DNA of 64,000 nucleotides from contig JAKEKT010000065.1 in NCBI GenBank assembly GCA_021495925.1, positions 1-64,000 of the forward strand. The letters are read 5' to 3'. Numbering within the stretch: position 1 is the stretch's first letter; each line of letters begins with the position of its first letter. The position numbers and the translations under genes are program-made. Of this stretch, positions 19,525-30,100 are shown piece after piece. Below the pieces are notes generated by a model. It saw nothing but the letters and a program-made list of their open reading frames with translations. It did not search any database and was not told the DNA's origin. This DNA is from Diplodia intermedia. Its lineage: Eukaryota; Ascomycota; Dothideomycetes; Botryosphaeriales; Botryosphaeriaceae.

Positions 19525-19979
19525 TCAACCGAATAACACATAGTCTCGAACTGAAACTCGGGCCGGAACGCTCTGGGTACGCTGAGGCCTTTGGATCTCG
19601 AGGACAGCAAAGACCGTGGGTTCGGCGTCAGTGGATCTCAGCAATTGGGAGTGTATTGTGGAGCCTTCTCGGAATGCGCGCAGCTGTGCGGCGGTTGTGG
19701 CGATGGCTCGCACTTGGTCCTTCTCCGCTTTGGTTAGGGTGCAGAAGGTTGGGCTCCGCCGGAAGTCGTCAATTTCGGGGTCTTCCAGCGTGACGGCGTA
19801 GCGGTGAGGTCGCGGGTCCGTGGTGAGGTGGTGGTGTGTCGGTCGTATCGCTGAGCCGAAGAGGCAGTAAAACCCCCTGGTCAATCGCACCTGCCAACAG
19901 CGGGCGGTGCCGGCGAATGGCCAGCACAAAAGTCCGAACGTGTAGAGCATATAAACCGAAATTTCAAAAGAAAGAAGTA
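19525..19979 (-). pseudogene. C-terminal gene fragment carrying mini-element copy 4
   Basis: The frame ends at 19525 and reads ARYAVTLEDPEIDDFRRSP, then LTKAEKDQVRAIATTAAQL and VFAVLEIQRPQRTQSVPARV, which looks coding. Upstream it is interrupted by copy 4 (19805-19899, net 99 bp, in frame) and cut off by the TA-flanked element at 19980. No domain is recognised and no start can be assigned. Confidence 0.4.
19805..19899. mobile_element. TG...CA mini-element, copy 4
   Basis: 95 bp from TGAGGTCGCGGGTCC to GCACCTGCCAACA, flanked by GCGG at 19801-19804 and 19900-19903. It is more diverged internally than copies 2 and 3, including small indels around the run of Cs, but both termini and the flanking repeat are intact. 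Confidence 0.75.
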
Positions 19980-20066
19980 CGTAGGTAGTCGAATCTAAGA
20001 TCCGGACGCATGTTTTTGTATTCAAGGCTTACATCTGTGTCCGGACATTGTATTCCACTACCTACG
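19980..20066. mobile_element. TA-flanked miniature inverted-repeat element, copy F (best preserved)
   Basis: 87 bp with long termini: left CGTAGGTAGTCGAATCTAAG followed by ATCCGGACG; right, reverse-complemented, CGTAGGTAGTGGAATACAAT followed by GTCCGGACA. The two ends are similar over about 35 bp. TA flanks both ends (19978-19979 and 20067-20068). This is the layout of a Tc1/mariner-derived non-autonomous element. Confidence 0.75.
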
Positions 20067-20068
20067 TA

Positions 20069-22441
20069 AGTGGAATTTGATATCGCTATGAGATACGTGA
20101 GACTCAGCTCTTAATATCCGGTCGTGGGAAAACTTCTTCATTGTACTACAAGACCTATGTTGTCCCCAATATTCAGAATCTTCGTGGTACCTATCTGCTC
20201 GTAATCGCCTGCATATCCGCAGGATTCTGCGCCTCACGCTGTTGTGCCTAGGCCCGGACGCTCTGTCCACGCGCACAAGATCCGCCCCGCCCCGCCGTTG
20301 AACACGAAGGAGCGACTCCACAATCTCCCGACGCATCCGCACTTCAGCCCTACGAGAGCCGGCCGCGCCGATCCGGGGTAAACGGGCAACGACGAACAGG
20401 TTTAAAAAAACGAAAGTCTCACGAGACTGCGCGAGCCTATGGATGACACATCAAACTTCATTTCGAGCTTGACACACTCCGCCGGAGAAACGCAGAGTTT
20501 CTTGCGGTAACATCGTCGCATCATGAGCCCTGGCCAGGTCCCGAGGGCGGGAAGGGCAGTGAAGTTTCCGTATCCAACGCCAACGCTCGTGTCATCCCGG
20601 CAACATCAAATTTCGCGCTCCCTCTCCCCAATGCATACCAAAGTAGCTACTGAAGCCGTTAACGGCCAAGGCAGGATTGTTCCTTCCCGCCAAGTGATAA
20701 GCACCTTTTTCATTAAAAATAAAATAAAGTTGCAACGGAAGATCGAGCTGCTCGCAACAGGTATCGAGTCGGTCTCCGGGAGGGCAGGGGAGCTGTGTTC
20801 GGGAAACCCAGAGCGGGACCCTAGCACGATTGCAAACACATCTTCCCGCCAATGTTTTCGTTCTCCGCCCCCGGAATTTGCTTGGTTCCTATTCGGGCAA
20901 GTGAACAGACGCCGGCCGATTCCGAACAACACCAACACCGATCCGGCAGTCTCGCAGAGCAATCACGGGGGGAACGTGCCGTTCCCCGCGGATTGCCCGT
21001 CTGTTGCTCCGTGTGACGCGTGTCCGGAAGCTTCCCGCGGTGGCGGATGCCAACGGCACTCTGCAGCCCTACCGCGAGATAATGGTGGGGAGGGGCACGT
21101 GGAGGGGGAAACGGCGGAGTGCACACGTACCCTCGTCGCTCCTCTCCTTTCCGTTCCGTTTCTTGTAGATCGGGATTGCGTCACCTTGAAGCGAAGCTAA
21201 AGAATTCCGGGAGATCATCTCAAACGGTCCCTTGGGAACGCTTAAGTTAAATTTTATCTCTGACCCCCTCCCCCCTCTCATTATTATCTGGTCGAGATCT
21301 GAGACAAAGATCCCTGGTGGGAAAAGCAAAGGATGGCTGGAGGCCCGGACCACGGTAACCACCGATAGGCCCAACGGGACTGGGAAAGTGGAGCAGGTGC
21401 CTACTGCTACCCACTGCATGGAATGCTACCCAAGGCGGCACGACCTGCGCATTGACAGAACCATCACCGCGCTACGTTTCAGGAAGCCTTGTGACAAGGC
21501 AAACCAAAGCGTGACATCATCACCGCGGGGGCGTGTTTTTTGACAGATTTGACCCTTCGAGAAAGAAATTAAAGCCTTCCTACATGGGTAGTTGAGGGAA
21601 ATGACCGGCCGCAGATGCGCAATATCTAAAGCATCCAGGCATAAACTTCAACGACCCACGTAAGCAGGGTATATTCCTTGGAAGGTAGGGCTGAGATGGA
21701 CGCAATCGATCATCCGGTAGTCTCAAGCGTGCAGGGAGATTTCTTACAGCAACGGCGTGGCGAAGTTTAGACGACACCAAACCCGGTCGAAGTCTTGGAT
21801 AGGTGGCCTTTCTCCCACAGGACGGGTACCGGAGATATTGCCCTGGCTGTTTTCATCGTGCCTGACCCAAGACCCTGCATCATCCCTCGCCCATGGCTAT
21901 GAAACGTTCGGCACATGCGTAGCGTGCCACGTCACAAGCAAGGCACGCGACTGACCGGAACAACCCATTTGACACTTCTCTTGTAGTCGTCGTTGTCTGG
22001 ATCAGGGGGGACCTCAACGCAAAAGCCTTACGAAGGCCATCCCTCGGTTGGTCCACGTCATGTATATACACAGTTCGTCACCGCCGTGATTCTAGACTTT
22101 GATGTCGTACGCATAGCATTGATCTAGCGTCTACAGAGCAGACTGTTGGCGTGCCCTGATATCATCTATCCTCCTTCTCCTCCATCCGCGAAGCGTATCT
22201 TTTTTTCTCCAGTTAAAAGTTCTAAAGCTGCATGTGCATGCAAAAAGGAAGAAATTCGTGCACACAGCAGAGAGAATCCGAAATGCATCACAACCCGAGA
22301 ACCTCTAGTCATTCGCTGAATGCCCGCCCAAAGCCCAAAGGTTTCTTTGTTCTTAACCCACGTCCATAATTCGCCATCAATCGTATCTATCCCATCTTAC
22401 ACTGCGTCATCAGATCCAGCGGTCACACCGGGGTATCTAAT
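20069..22441. other. Intergenic, no supported gene
   Basis: A 225-codon plus-strand frame (20523-21200) and a 94-codon minus-strand frame (20058-20342) have no recognisable domain and no supporting introns or codon pattern; I do not call them. The part next to 22441 is the 3' flank of the mutase gene. No RNA gene was recognised. Confidence 0.5.
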
Positions 22442-24279
22442 TTAGCGACCGCCGCTCATGACATTCCAGTACTGAGGACCGGCCTCCAGACGCCTCTCGG
22501 TGTTCTGGCGGCCGTTGACGAAGTCGGGGTAGTTGAGCGTGAGCTCGACGGCGCCGGTGGCGATGTTGTCGGCAGCCTCGACACCCAACATGAAGGAGTC
22601 TGTAAAAAATTAGCAAAAATGCTCGAATAGACGGCGATAGGGTCAACTTTCGGTCTTGGTTCCCAACTTCGTATTTCCACGAGCCGAAGCGTCCGCGAGA
22701 CCAGATGTCTTGGGCTTGCAGACGGGGCAAGATTTGCTTCAAAGCACCGTCCCGCTCGAGACTGGGGGTAGGGTAGCCGTGATCGAACTTGCGGTGGTAG
22801 GTCGAGACAATCTCGTCAGTAGGCTTGAGCATCTCAGTGTTGACAAGACCCTGGATGCAGTCCTTGAGGAGGTTGGCCTCGTCGACGGGCTTCATGCCGG
22901 ATTGGGAAACCTCCAACATGATGGACCAGTAAGGACCCTCCTTAGCCTCAGAGCTGCCCTTCTCACCGCTGGCGGTGTAGAGAGTGGGGAGCTTCTTGGA
23001 AGCGTCGGGCTGGTTGTAGGGGGAGTAGTTGGAGAAGATGGTGGCACGGTAGAAGGGGCAGTTGTCCTCGGGGAAGTACAGCCAGCACTTGTCACCGATG
23101 CGCTCGGGGCGCTCACCACGGATACCAACACCAATGACGTGGGTGCTGGAGTAGTAGAGCTGCTGGGTGAGGCCGTAGAGCTCCTTGTCGCCCATGACCT
23201 GGGCCAGGTGGTCAACGGCCATGGTGTTGACGAGCTGCTTGTACTTGACGACGGTGCCGTCCTTGAGGGTGACCTTCTTAGCAGAAGCCTCGACCTTGGT
23301 GACGGTCGAGTCCTCGCCAAAGCGGGTCTTCTCCTTGGGGAGGGTGTTGGCAACAGCGATCCAAATACCGCCAGTGCCGTCACGGGCAGGGAACTTGAAG
23401 GTGGCGTTGGGGCCCCAGTTACCGGCAGTCTTCTGGAGAATGACGTTCTTGGTAACGTTCTTGAGATCGGGGGCAGCGACACGCTCGCCGAGCCACTGGC
23501 ATTGCATCTGTTGACCATGTTAGATCGATGACCGTCGCCTCAGATCTGTCCCAAGCGGGATCTGCGTAGCACTGACCTTGGTGGTGGGCACGGCCCAGAC
23601 CTTGTAGTTGTACGGCCTCATGAAGAGGTCGGCAATGCCGGTACCCATCATGCGGACAATCCACTCGTCGAAGTCCTTGGGCTTGGTGCCGGAAACACGA
23701 GCCTCAAGAGCAGCGTCGATCATGCCGTCCATGCACTTCACCTGCTCCTCCTTGGGCAGCATGGAAATGTTGTTCTGGAACGGGTAGGGGACCCAGAGGC
23801 CCTGGCAGCGGACGTAGGAGATACGCTGGTGGGTGTACCAGTCGGACTCCTTGGGGAGAGCCTCGTCGATGCAGTCATCGAAGTACTTGTAGTGGGAGAA
23901 GATAACGTGGCCACCGACATCGTACAACTGTGAGGGGCGCGTCAGCACTGCGGCGGTTCCCATTGCGCGTCTGCGGAGCGGGGCTGGTACTCACGAAACC
24001 CTCAGGAGTGGTGTCGGTCGAGGCGAGACCACCAGGAATGGGGTTAGAGTCGATGATCATCCACGAGGGGCCATTCTGCAGCGACGGTTAGCTGGATTCC
24101 TCGCGGCGGGGCAGAGGCTCGCGGCGGGGGAATGCTCACGATCTGGTTGAGACGCTTCGCAGCACCGAGACCCGTGGGGCCAGCGCCAATGACGAGAACG
24201 TCGACGTTGCTGCGAGCGGTCAGCTTCAATGGCAGGAGGGGGCGGCGGCGAGGACGACGGACATCTCTTCCTTGCTCAT
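22442..24279 (-). CDS. ugmA: UDP-galactopyranose mutase (UgmA/GlfA)
   Basis: This flavoenzyme converts UDP-galactopyranose to UDP-galactofuranose, the donor for fungal cell-wall galactofuranose. Six exons, 24279-24263, 24209-24140, 24075-23995, 23927-23577, 23507-22652 and 22599-22442, give 510 aa, the length I recall for the Aspergillus fumigatus enzyme. Exon 2 holds the FAD-binding VLVIGAGPTGLGAAKRL. Later come GGLASTDTTPEGF, LYDVGGHVIFSHYKYFD, RISYVRCQG, PYPFQNNISML, RMMGTGIADLFMRPYNYKVW, KCWLYFPEDNCPFYRATIF and SFMLGVEAADNIATGAVEL. The first exon is 17 nt (MSKEE plus two bases) with a GTCCGT donor. The last intron (22600-22651, 52 bp) must begin GAAAGT, not GT, to keep the frame (...GNQD|HSFML...). 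An in-frame upstream ATG could extend the N-terminus; I prefer the family length. Confidence 0.95.
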
Positions 24280-25625
24280 GGTGAATCCGGTAGCGCTCTG
24301 GAGGATTTCCTGAAAACTCGGGACACGCTTGAGAGTGTTGCGGGCCAAGTTCAGCATGCGAAAGGCTGCGGAGGCGGGCTTATAACGAGTGAGGTGGCAG
24401 AGAAGGCGGTGGAGGGGAGGGCTGTCTGGGGAGAAATAATGGCCTGTATGGAGGCAATTTGATATGGCTAGCGCGCACGGGCGCTCCTGGCGTAACTGCA
24501 GCACCCGCGGCCCTGCGTCTCAATTCGTGCGTTTCAGGTCCAGAGCACCCTCGCCCCGCCGCCAGAAAAGGGGGATCGACGGACCTGTTGATTGCAAAGT
24601 GTCAACTCGCCCAGCGCCGCCCGCCGCGGCTGCGCGCCCAGCCTTCCACCTGCCAGGGCCCCCGACACCACACCGGCGGTCGTGCTTCCGGCCATGCACC
24701 GCCTGGGCAGTGCGGGCGGCGCGGGAGGATGTGCGGCGCGATGTGCGCTCGCGATGACCGCTTCTCGCACGCCCCAGGCCAGCCGGCGCGCGCGCCTCGG
24801 CGGCCAGCCACAGCTCTGTCGCGGTCCGCCTGAGCAGCAGCGGCGGCCCACCTGCCCGTATTCTCCTGCCCGCTGCTGGGCCACCGATGAAGTAATCGCC
24901 AGGGCCGCTGCTATTTCAGGAGGGCGGGTGGGTGCGCCGCCGCCACGAGAGTGCGCGTCAGCTCCTCTATCTGGCGGGCGGCGCTGCGGCGCTCGACGCT
25001 GGACGCGGCCGTCAAGCTTCCTGCATTCCTGCGCGAAGAGGCCAGGTTGCACGGCGGCCGTGTGAAGCTGACGCTCGCCCCATGCCCGCCGGCGGGCGCC
25101 CGTGAGCGCTGCGCTGCCCGCGATTCGCCGCCGCGCCGCACGCAAGGCAAGGCCGCCGCCGCACCCCATAAAATTGGCCCTTTGCTGCCCCTGTCGCTGC
25201 ATCCGGCCGGGCAGTGCGCTAGCTGATCGCTGTTATCTGTCCCGCGGCCGTTTGATGAGGACCAGCCAGCGCGAAACGCATGCCTGTGCTTACGCGCAAT
25301 CTGAATCGACGCTCGTCACCGCCCGGCCAATCGCCGCCGCCCCAGGCCCGGATAATTCGCAGTGCTCCCATCTCATAACCCGCCAACGCCTTTTCTCTCC
25401 TGAAGATTCCCGCTCCCTTTCCACCAACAACACCAAAACCCCTCTCTCACATTCGTTCGACCTTTGTGTAGCATTCCCGCCCTCCCTTGCCGCCGCCCGA
25501 GCCCACCGCTGCGCGCGATATACTAGACCGAGGGCCGCCCAGCTTCTTGCGCCGCCCCAAGTTGCTCCTGCCGCCTCGTCGCCTTCCCACTACCCGCGCA
25601 CTACTGCATCACATTCGCCGCACAA
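24280..25625. promoter_or_regulatory. Divergent intergenic region between ugmA and the TPT transporter
   Basis: 1.35 kb of very GC-rich sequence between two divergent start codons. Open frames up to 222 codons appear on both strands but have shuffled Arg/Ala/Pro-rich content typical of GC-rich non-coding DNA. A CT/CAAC-rich stretch just upstream of 25626 looks like the transporter leader. No specific binding site is claimed. Confidence 0.5.
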
Positions 25626-27130
25626 ATGGCCGACGAGAAGACGAGATCCTCCGGGGACGGCGTTCGCGACAACGCGTCGCTGCCCACCGTCAACCCCGAT
25701 GCCGTCCAGCCTGAGCCCCCGAAGGCTGCTTTCCACCCGGCCGTCTACATTGCGTAGGTCTTGGAGCGCGCGACCGCTGGCAACCGGCAGCTGCTGACAT
25801 GCTCCAGCGTCTGGATCTCGCTGAGTTCCAGCGTCATCGTCTTCAACAAGTGGATTCTGGACACCGCGGGCTTCCGTAAGTTCACCCCGCCAGCTGAACC
25901 ATTTTCGAGCTGGAATGCTGACTTGAGACCCCAGGCTTCCGTACGTGACCCGCAATCCTGCTCGCGCGCTGCCGTTATTCTGACTACAATACAGCCATCT
26001 TCCTGACCACATGGCACTTGACCTTCGCGACCCTGATGACGCAGGGCCTTGCCCGCTTCACCAATGTCCTGGACTCGAGGAAGAAGGTCCCGATGAACGG
26101 CCGCGTCTACCTCCGTGCCATCGTTCCCATTGGCATCTTCTTCAGCTTGTCCTTGATCTGCGGTAACCAGGCATACCTGTACCTCTCTGTTGCCTTCATT
26201 CAGATGCTCAAGGTGGGTCTCGGAGCTCCACTCTGGACAACTCGAATTCTGACCGCCAAAACTAGGCCACTACCCCGGTCGCCGTGCTGCTCGCTACTTG
26301 GTCCCTCGGCGTTGCTCCGCCGAACATGAAGACCCTCGGCAACGTCTCGTTCATCGTCATTGGTGTTGTCATTGCCTCTTTCGGTGAAATCAAGTTCAAC
26401 ATGGTCGGTTTCCTGTACCAGGCCGGTGGTATCGTTTTCGAGGCCGTGCGCCTTGTCATGGTCCAGCGCCTGCTCAGCTCTGCTGAGTTCAAGATGGACC
26501 CGCTCGTTTCGCTCTACTACTACGCTCCTGCTTGCGCCATCATGAACGGTGTCGTTTGCATGTTCTGGGAGCTTCCCCGCCTGACCATGGCGGACATCTA
26601 CAGTGTTGGCACGTTCACTCTGCTCTGCAACGCGCTGATCGCTTTCATGCTCAACGTCTCCGTTGTCTTCCTTGTAAGTTGCCGATCTATCGCATTTGCC
26701 CGAAAAAATGGCGCTAACAGACCCACAGATCGGCAAGACCTCTTCCCTTGTTCTCACCCTCTCCGGTGTGCTGAAGGACATCCTGCTCGTTTTCGCCTCC
26801 ATGATCATCTTCCAGGACCCCGTTTCCGGTCTCCAGGCCTTTGGATACAGCATTGCCCTCAGCGGTCTTGTCTACTACAAGCTTGGTGCCGATAAGCTCA
26901 AGGAGTACGTCGGCCAGGGTGGCCGTGCGTGGGCCGAGTACGGCTCCCGCCACCCGGCTCTGCGCAAGCTTATCGTCTTCGGTCTCCTCATCTTCATCGT
27001 TTTCGTCCTGCTCGGCGGTCTTGCTCCTCGCTTCGCTCCCGAATACAACCAGTACGCTAAGGACAAGGTTACGGGCCTTCTGGGCGAGGGCGCTGGTACT
27101 GTCCCAGCGGTCCCGAACGGCGCTGCTTAA
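25626..27130 (+). CDS. TPT/SLC35-family sugar-phosphate or nucleotide-sugar transporter
   Basis: Exons 25626-25753, 25808-25875, 25935-25940 (six nucleotides), 25995-26212, 26266-26673 and 26729-27130 give 409 aa. Family signatures include VIVFNKWILDTAGF, then FRFPIFLTTWHLTFAT across the microexon, NGRVYLRAIVPIGIFFSLSL, NQAYLYLSVAFIQMLKATTP, GEIKFNMVGFLYQAGGIVFE, RLVMVQRLLSSAEFKMDPL, then SLVLTLSGVLKDILLVFASM. About ten membrane helices are expected, in an ER or Golgi membrane. Fungal members of this clade are annotated only broadly, so the substrate is not assigned. It is divergent from ugmA, which would fit a role in sugar-nucleotide supply, but that is inference. Confidence 0.9.
25935..25940 (+). 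other. Six-nucleotide microexon (GCTTCC) of the TPT transporter
   Basis: The upstream exon ends GGCTTCC|GTAAGT and 60 bp later the motif recurs as CAG|GCTTCC|GTACGT. The flanking introns are 59 bp (25876-25934) and 54 bp (25941-25994), and each has a CTGAC branch sequence shortly before its AG. Including the microexon gives GFRFPIFLTTWHL, matching the F-R-[FY]-P pattern I recall for the family; skipping it gives GFPIF, still in frame. Confidence 0.75.
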
Positions 27131-30100
27131 GTGAGACTGTCGATTTGGCTGTGTCACCCACATCGCTTTGCGTGGGGCACATGATCAAGCGTACCCAGAC
27201 ACGACCGAGCAACCCGAAAACTCAAGTCTTCTTTTTCCGAAAATGAGTTCAACGCCCGTGTCTTAACGAAAACTTTAGAAACAATCTTTTTTTAATAGGC
27301 CTTGGAAATACCGTCGGTATTGGCCCAGAAGTTCCTTTCTCTCATCGGGTTTCTAGGGATAACAGTTGGGACCGGTCACACAGGACCAGTGTTATAGACG
27401 GGGTTAAGGGCGCAAATTCACATCAAGTCTGCTCACACCAAAATTCGGCTTTGCACGCCCCTTGCTTGGACTTCGTCAACTTGCGTGCCGGGGTTGGTGC
27501 AGAGCTCTTTCTCTGGGAGATGGCTCGGCAGCTTCCACCAACACAGAGGTTCCTTTTTTCAGCTACTGTTTGCGCAGTCTTTTTTCACCTTGTATCAGCA
27601 ACGTAGGGATGCGGATGATGGATAAGTGATGCGGAAGATCGCACACGAACGATGGCTACTGATCCAGGAGCATTCGGGAACATGGATGTACTACTCTAAA
27701 CCAACAATGCATGAAAAAAACTGTCAAAAACTGCTGTCCTGCCCGATGTACAAGCGCATGAAAGTCGAAGTGTTGATGGAGCCAAGAGCTGGCAAAGAAG
27801 TTGTGCTGCACGCCGAGTCGGAGATCTTGCATGCGCCGCGATCGCAGTCATGCAAGATGCAGGAAAGCCAAAAGAGAGAAGGCGAAAAGGGGTATGGCTG
27901 GTTCCCAACCAACCAACAAGCAACGCCCAAAGCGATCGAAATAGAAGCGGGAGTATGGTAACCGGTTGCAAGCGACGTAGCCAGCCACACTGTATTGCGC
28001 GTTCTTGCAGTAGCTTGATTAGCTACCCGCTACTTCGTAACGCTAACTGTGTGCATTCTGCCCACTGCAACCCCGTATATCATCGTCGGCTCGCCGCAGG
28101 AAGCGGAACCATGATGACCCGCTGATGGCAGGGGCGAGGCCTCTTGTGACCATGATGGTGACTTCAGCCTCACTAGTTTACTTCCAGCCGCTACCTTAAC
28201 GTTCCTTATCCCTCGTCGAAGAAGCTTGTTCTCGCGGAACCTGCACGGCCGGCTTTTGGCTCCTGGCCAGCTGACAAGGCAGCCGACCAACCAACGAGCA
28301 GACAAACTAAGCAGCCACCTCAGTCTGCACGTTGGTAGCATAGCATCGATCCCGAGCCCTCTGCCTTGTCCTTGTCCCTGCTGTCCACCCCGGCTCGCGG
28401 TCACGGTGCAAACCGCCGCCATGCTAATCCTCCTTTTCCCATGGCGACCAGCCGCGCGCTGCTCTCTGCCGGAATCAAGCCTTGGGATCGAGAACGCAGG
28501 CCGTTAACAGCCCCGACCACCGCTAGCTCTCGGCACGCAGCGAGAGACCGCCCACCTACCGGCCGCTTCGAGCTTGGCTCCCAGCTTGGCGGGGGGGACA
28601 CAGGGCCAGAGGGCAGAGTGGCGTTGGAGGCGTTTGGGCAGAAGGAGGCTACGGTTATTGGAGGCGTTCCACGACCCTTCCATGGCAAAAACCCTCCTTT
28701 GCATGCGCATTTTTGCCCGCCGCTGCCGCCCGCCCCCCCTTTCCATCCCCATCAACCCGAAGCCGAAGGAAGACCATGCGGGTGTGCGCTGCCGCCCAAG
28801 AAACCATAATCCTTCGGTCCGTTCCTTTCTCAGACATTCGGCAATTGTCGCTGGGTGGCTTGCGCGTGGGCCGCACTCATGGCCGCCGCCGACGCCGGGG
28901 CCACCGTTCTCCGATGTCGACGGACGGGGAGCGGGCATGGAGATTCTAGCTCGGGCACACGGACGGGCTTGTCTGGGCCCGAGCACTTGCCATGGCGTCA
29001 TCGATTCCGCCGGGTCCCCTAATTATTTTGCTCCCCTCCATCCTGGTGTTTGTTGCTGGGGAGAACGGCGTCAAGGGATTCCTCGCGCGCCTGTTCCGTT
29101 TCACAGGCAACCGCCGTCCTTTGGTTTGCCACATGCTGCCCGGCAGGACGTGCGAGCAAGCGAGCGAAAGTGCCAGCTAGCTAGGAGGAGAGTCATGACG
29201 ACAGCTGGGAGCTGAGCTGGAGGCGTGGGATCGCACGGTGGTGTGGGTGGTGCCTCGACTCCACAAGTGATAGGCGTCAGCGTGACCCGGTGAACGGAAG
29301 GCACAGTGAGGAGAGGGATGGGGACGGTGTGTGTGGGCGATGCTGCCGCCGCAGCCTGCCACATGCGAGAGACTGGAGATAGAATGCAACGCGCCGGGTC
29401 CCTCCGGTCCCTCCGGCGCTGCGATCGGCGGGCTGGTAATTTGCGCTGGCCGCGCTGGTTGGCCGGCGGCAGAGCAAACGCCTACTTTCCGGCCGGCGAC
29501 CCGCTGCGCTGGTTTGTTCGCTCGTCACAAGTGCAGAAAGCTGGGCCTCCGAGGGGTCTCCGCTCCGCCCCTCCCCTTTGATGCGTTTCTCCGGCGGGGA
29601 GGCTAGAGCGCGGACGGATTCGAGGGCAACCGCCAACACAATATTAAAGGGCAACCGCGGCATGCAACACGTGTGCGCGAGGTAGATCAACCGTCCAAGC
29701 AGTAGCCCGAACAGGCAGAAGATGGGCTCGCAACACGTGTAACAATCCCTCGCCCACTCTGCTCCATCTCCGTCCGTCTCCGCTGTGACACCGGCACCTC
29801 TCTCGTCACCACTCTACCTGCTACCTTCCCCGATTTCTCCGGCCCTCTTAGGGGGCGAAGGGCACCGCCGGAGGCCTTATCCGCCGCCTGCTTTTCCCGG
29901 CCGCGGGCACCGTCCGCTTGGTTTGGTGGCGCTCTTGAAATTTCGCTTTCCCAGGGTTGCTCGAGCATCATCACCGCCCGCCCACACACCTTTCACGAAA
30001 CTTTTCGCATTCTCCGTCTGCACAGCAGGGCGTCCTAGTCACATCACGTCATTGACGCGCCTAGCGAGTAAGCACGACAAGTTGTTTCCTCTCGGTGTCA

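Noticed and set aside
16193..19979. A large Starship-type mobile element with a tyrosine-recombinase captain
   Set aside because: No DUF3435-like sequence or transposase motif was seen; the island is explained by small non-autonomous insertions and gene fragments.
20523..21200. 225-codon plus-strand frame
   Set aside because: No domain, no conserved-looking composition, and competing frames on the other strand. Kept out for lack of support, though not disproved.
24459..25202. Overlapping frames of 124-222 codons between the mutase and transporter genes
   Set aside because: GC-rich promoter DNA; the frames are Arg/Ala/Pro shuffles on both strands.
28366..29690. Several frames of 90-210 codons in the 27-31 kb interval
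   Set aside because: They overlap on both strands and resemble nothing; no splice-linked pair gave a plausible protein.
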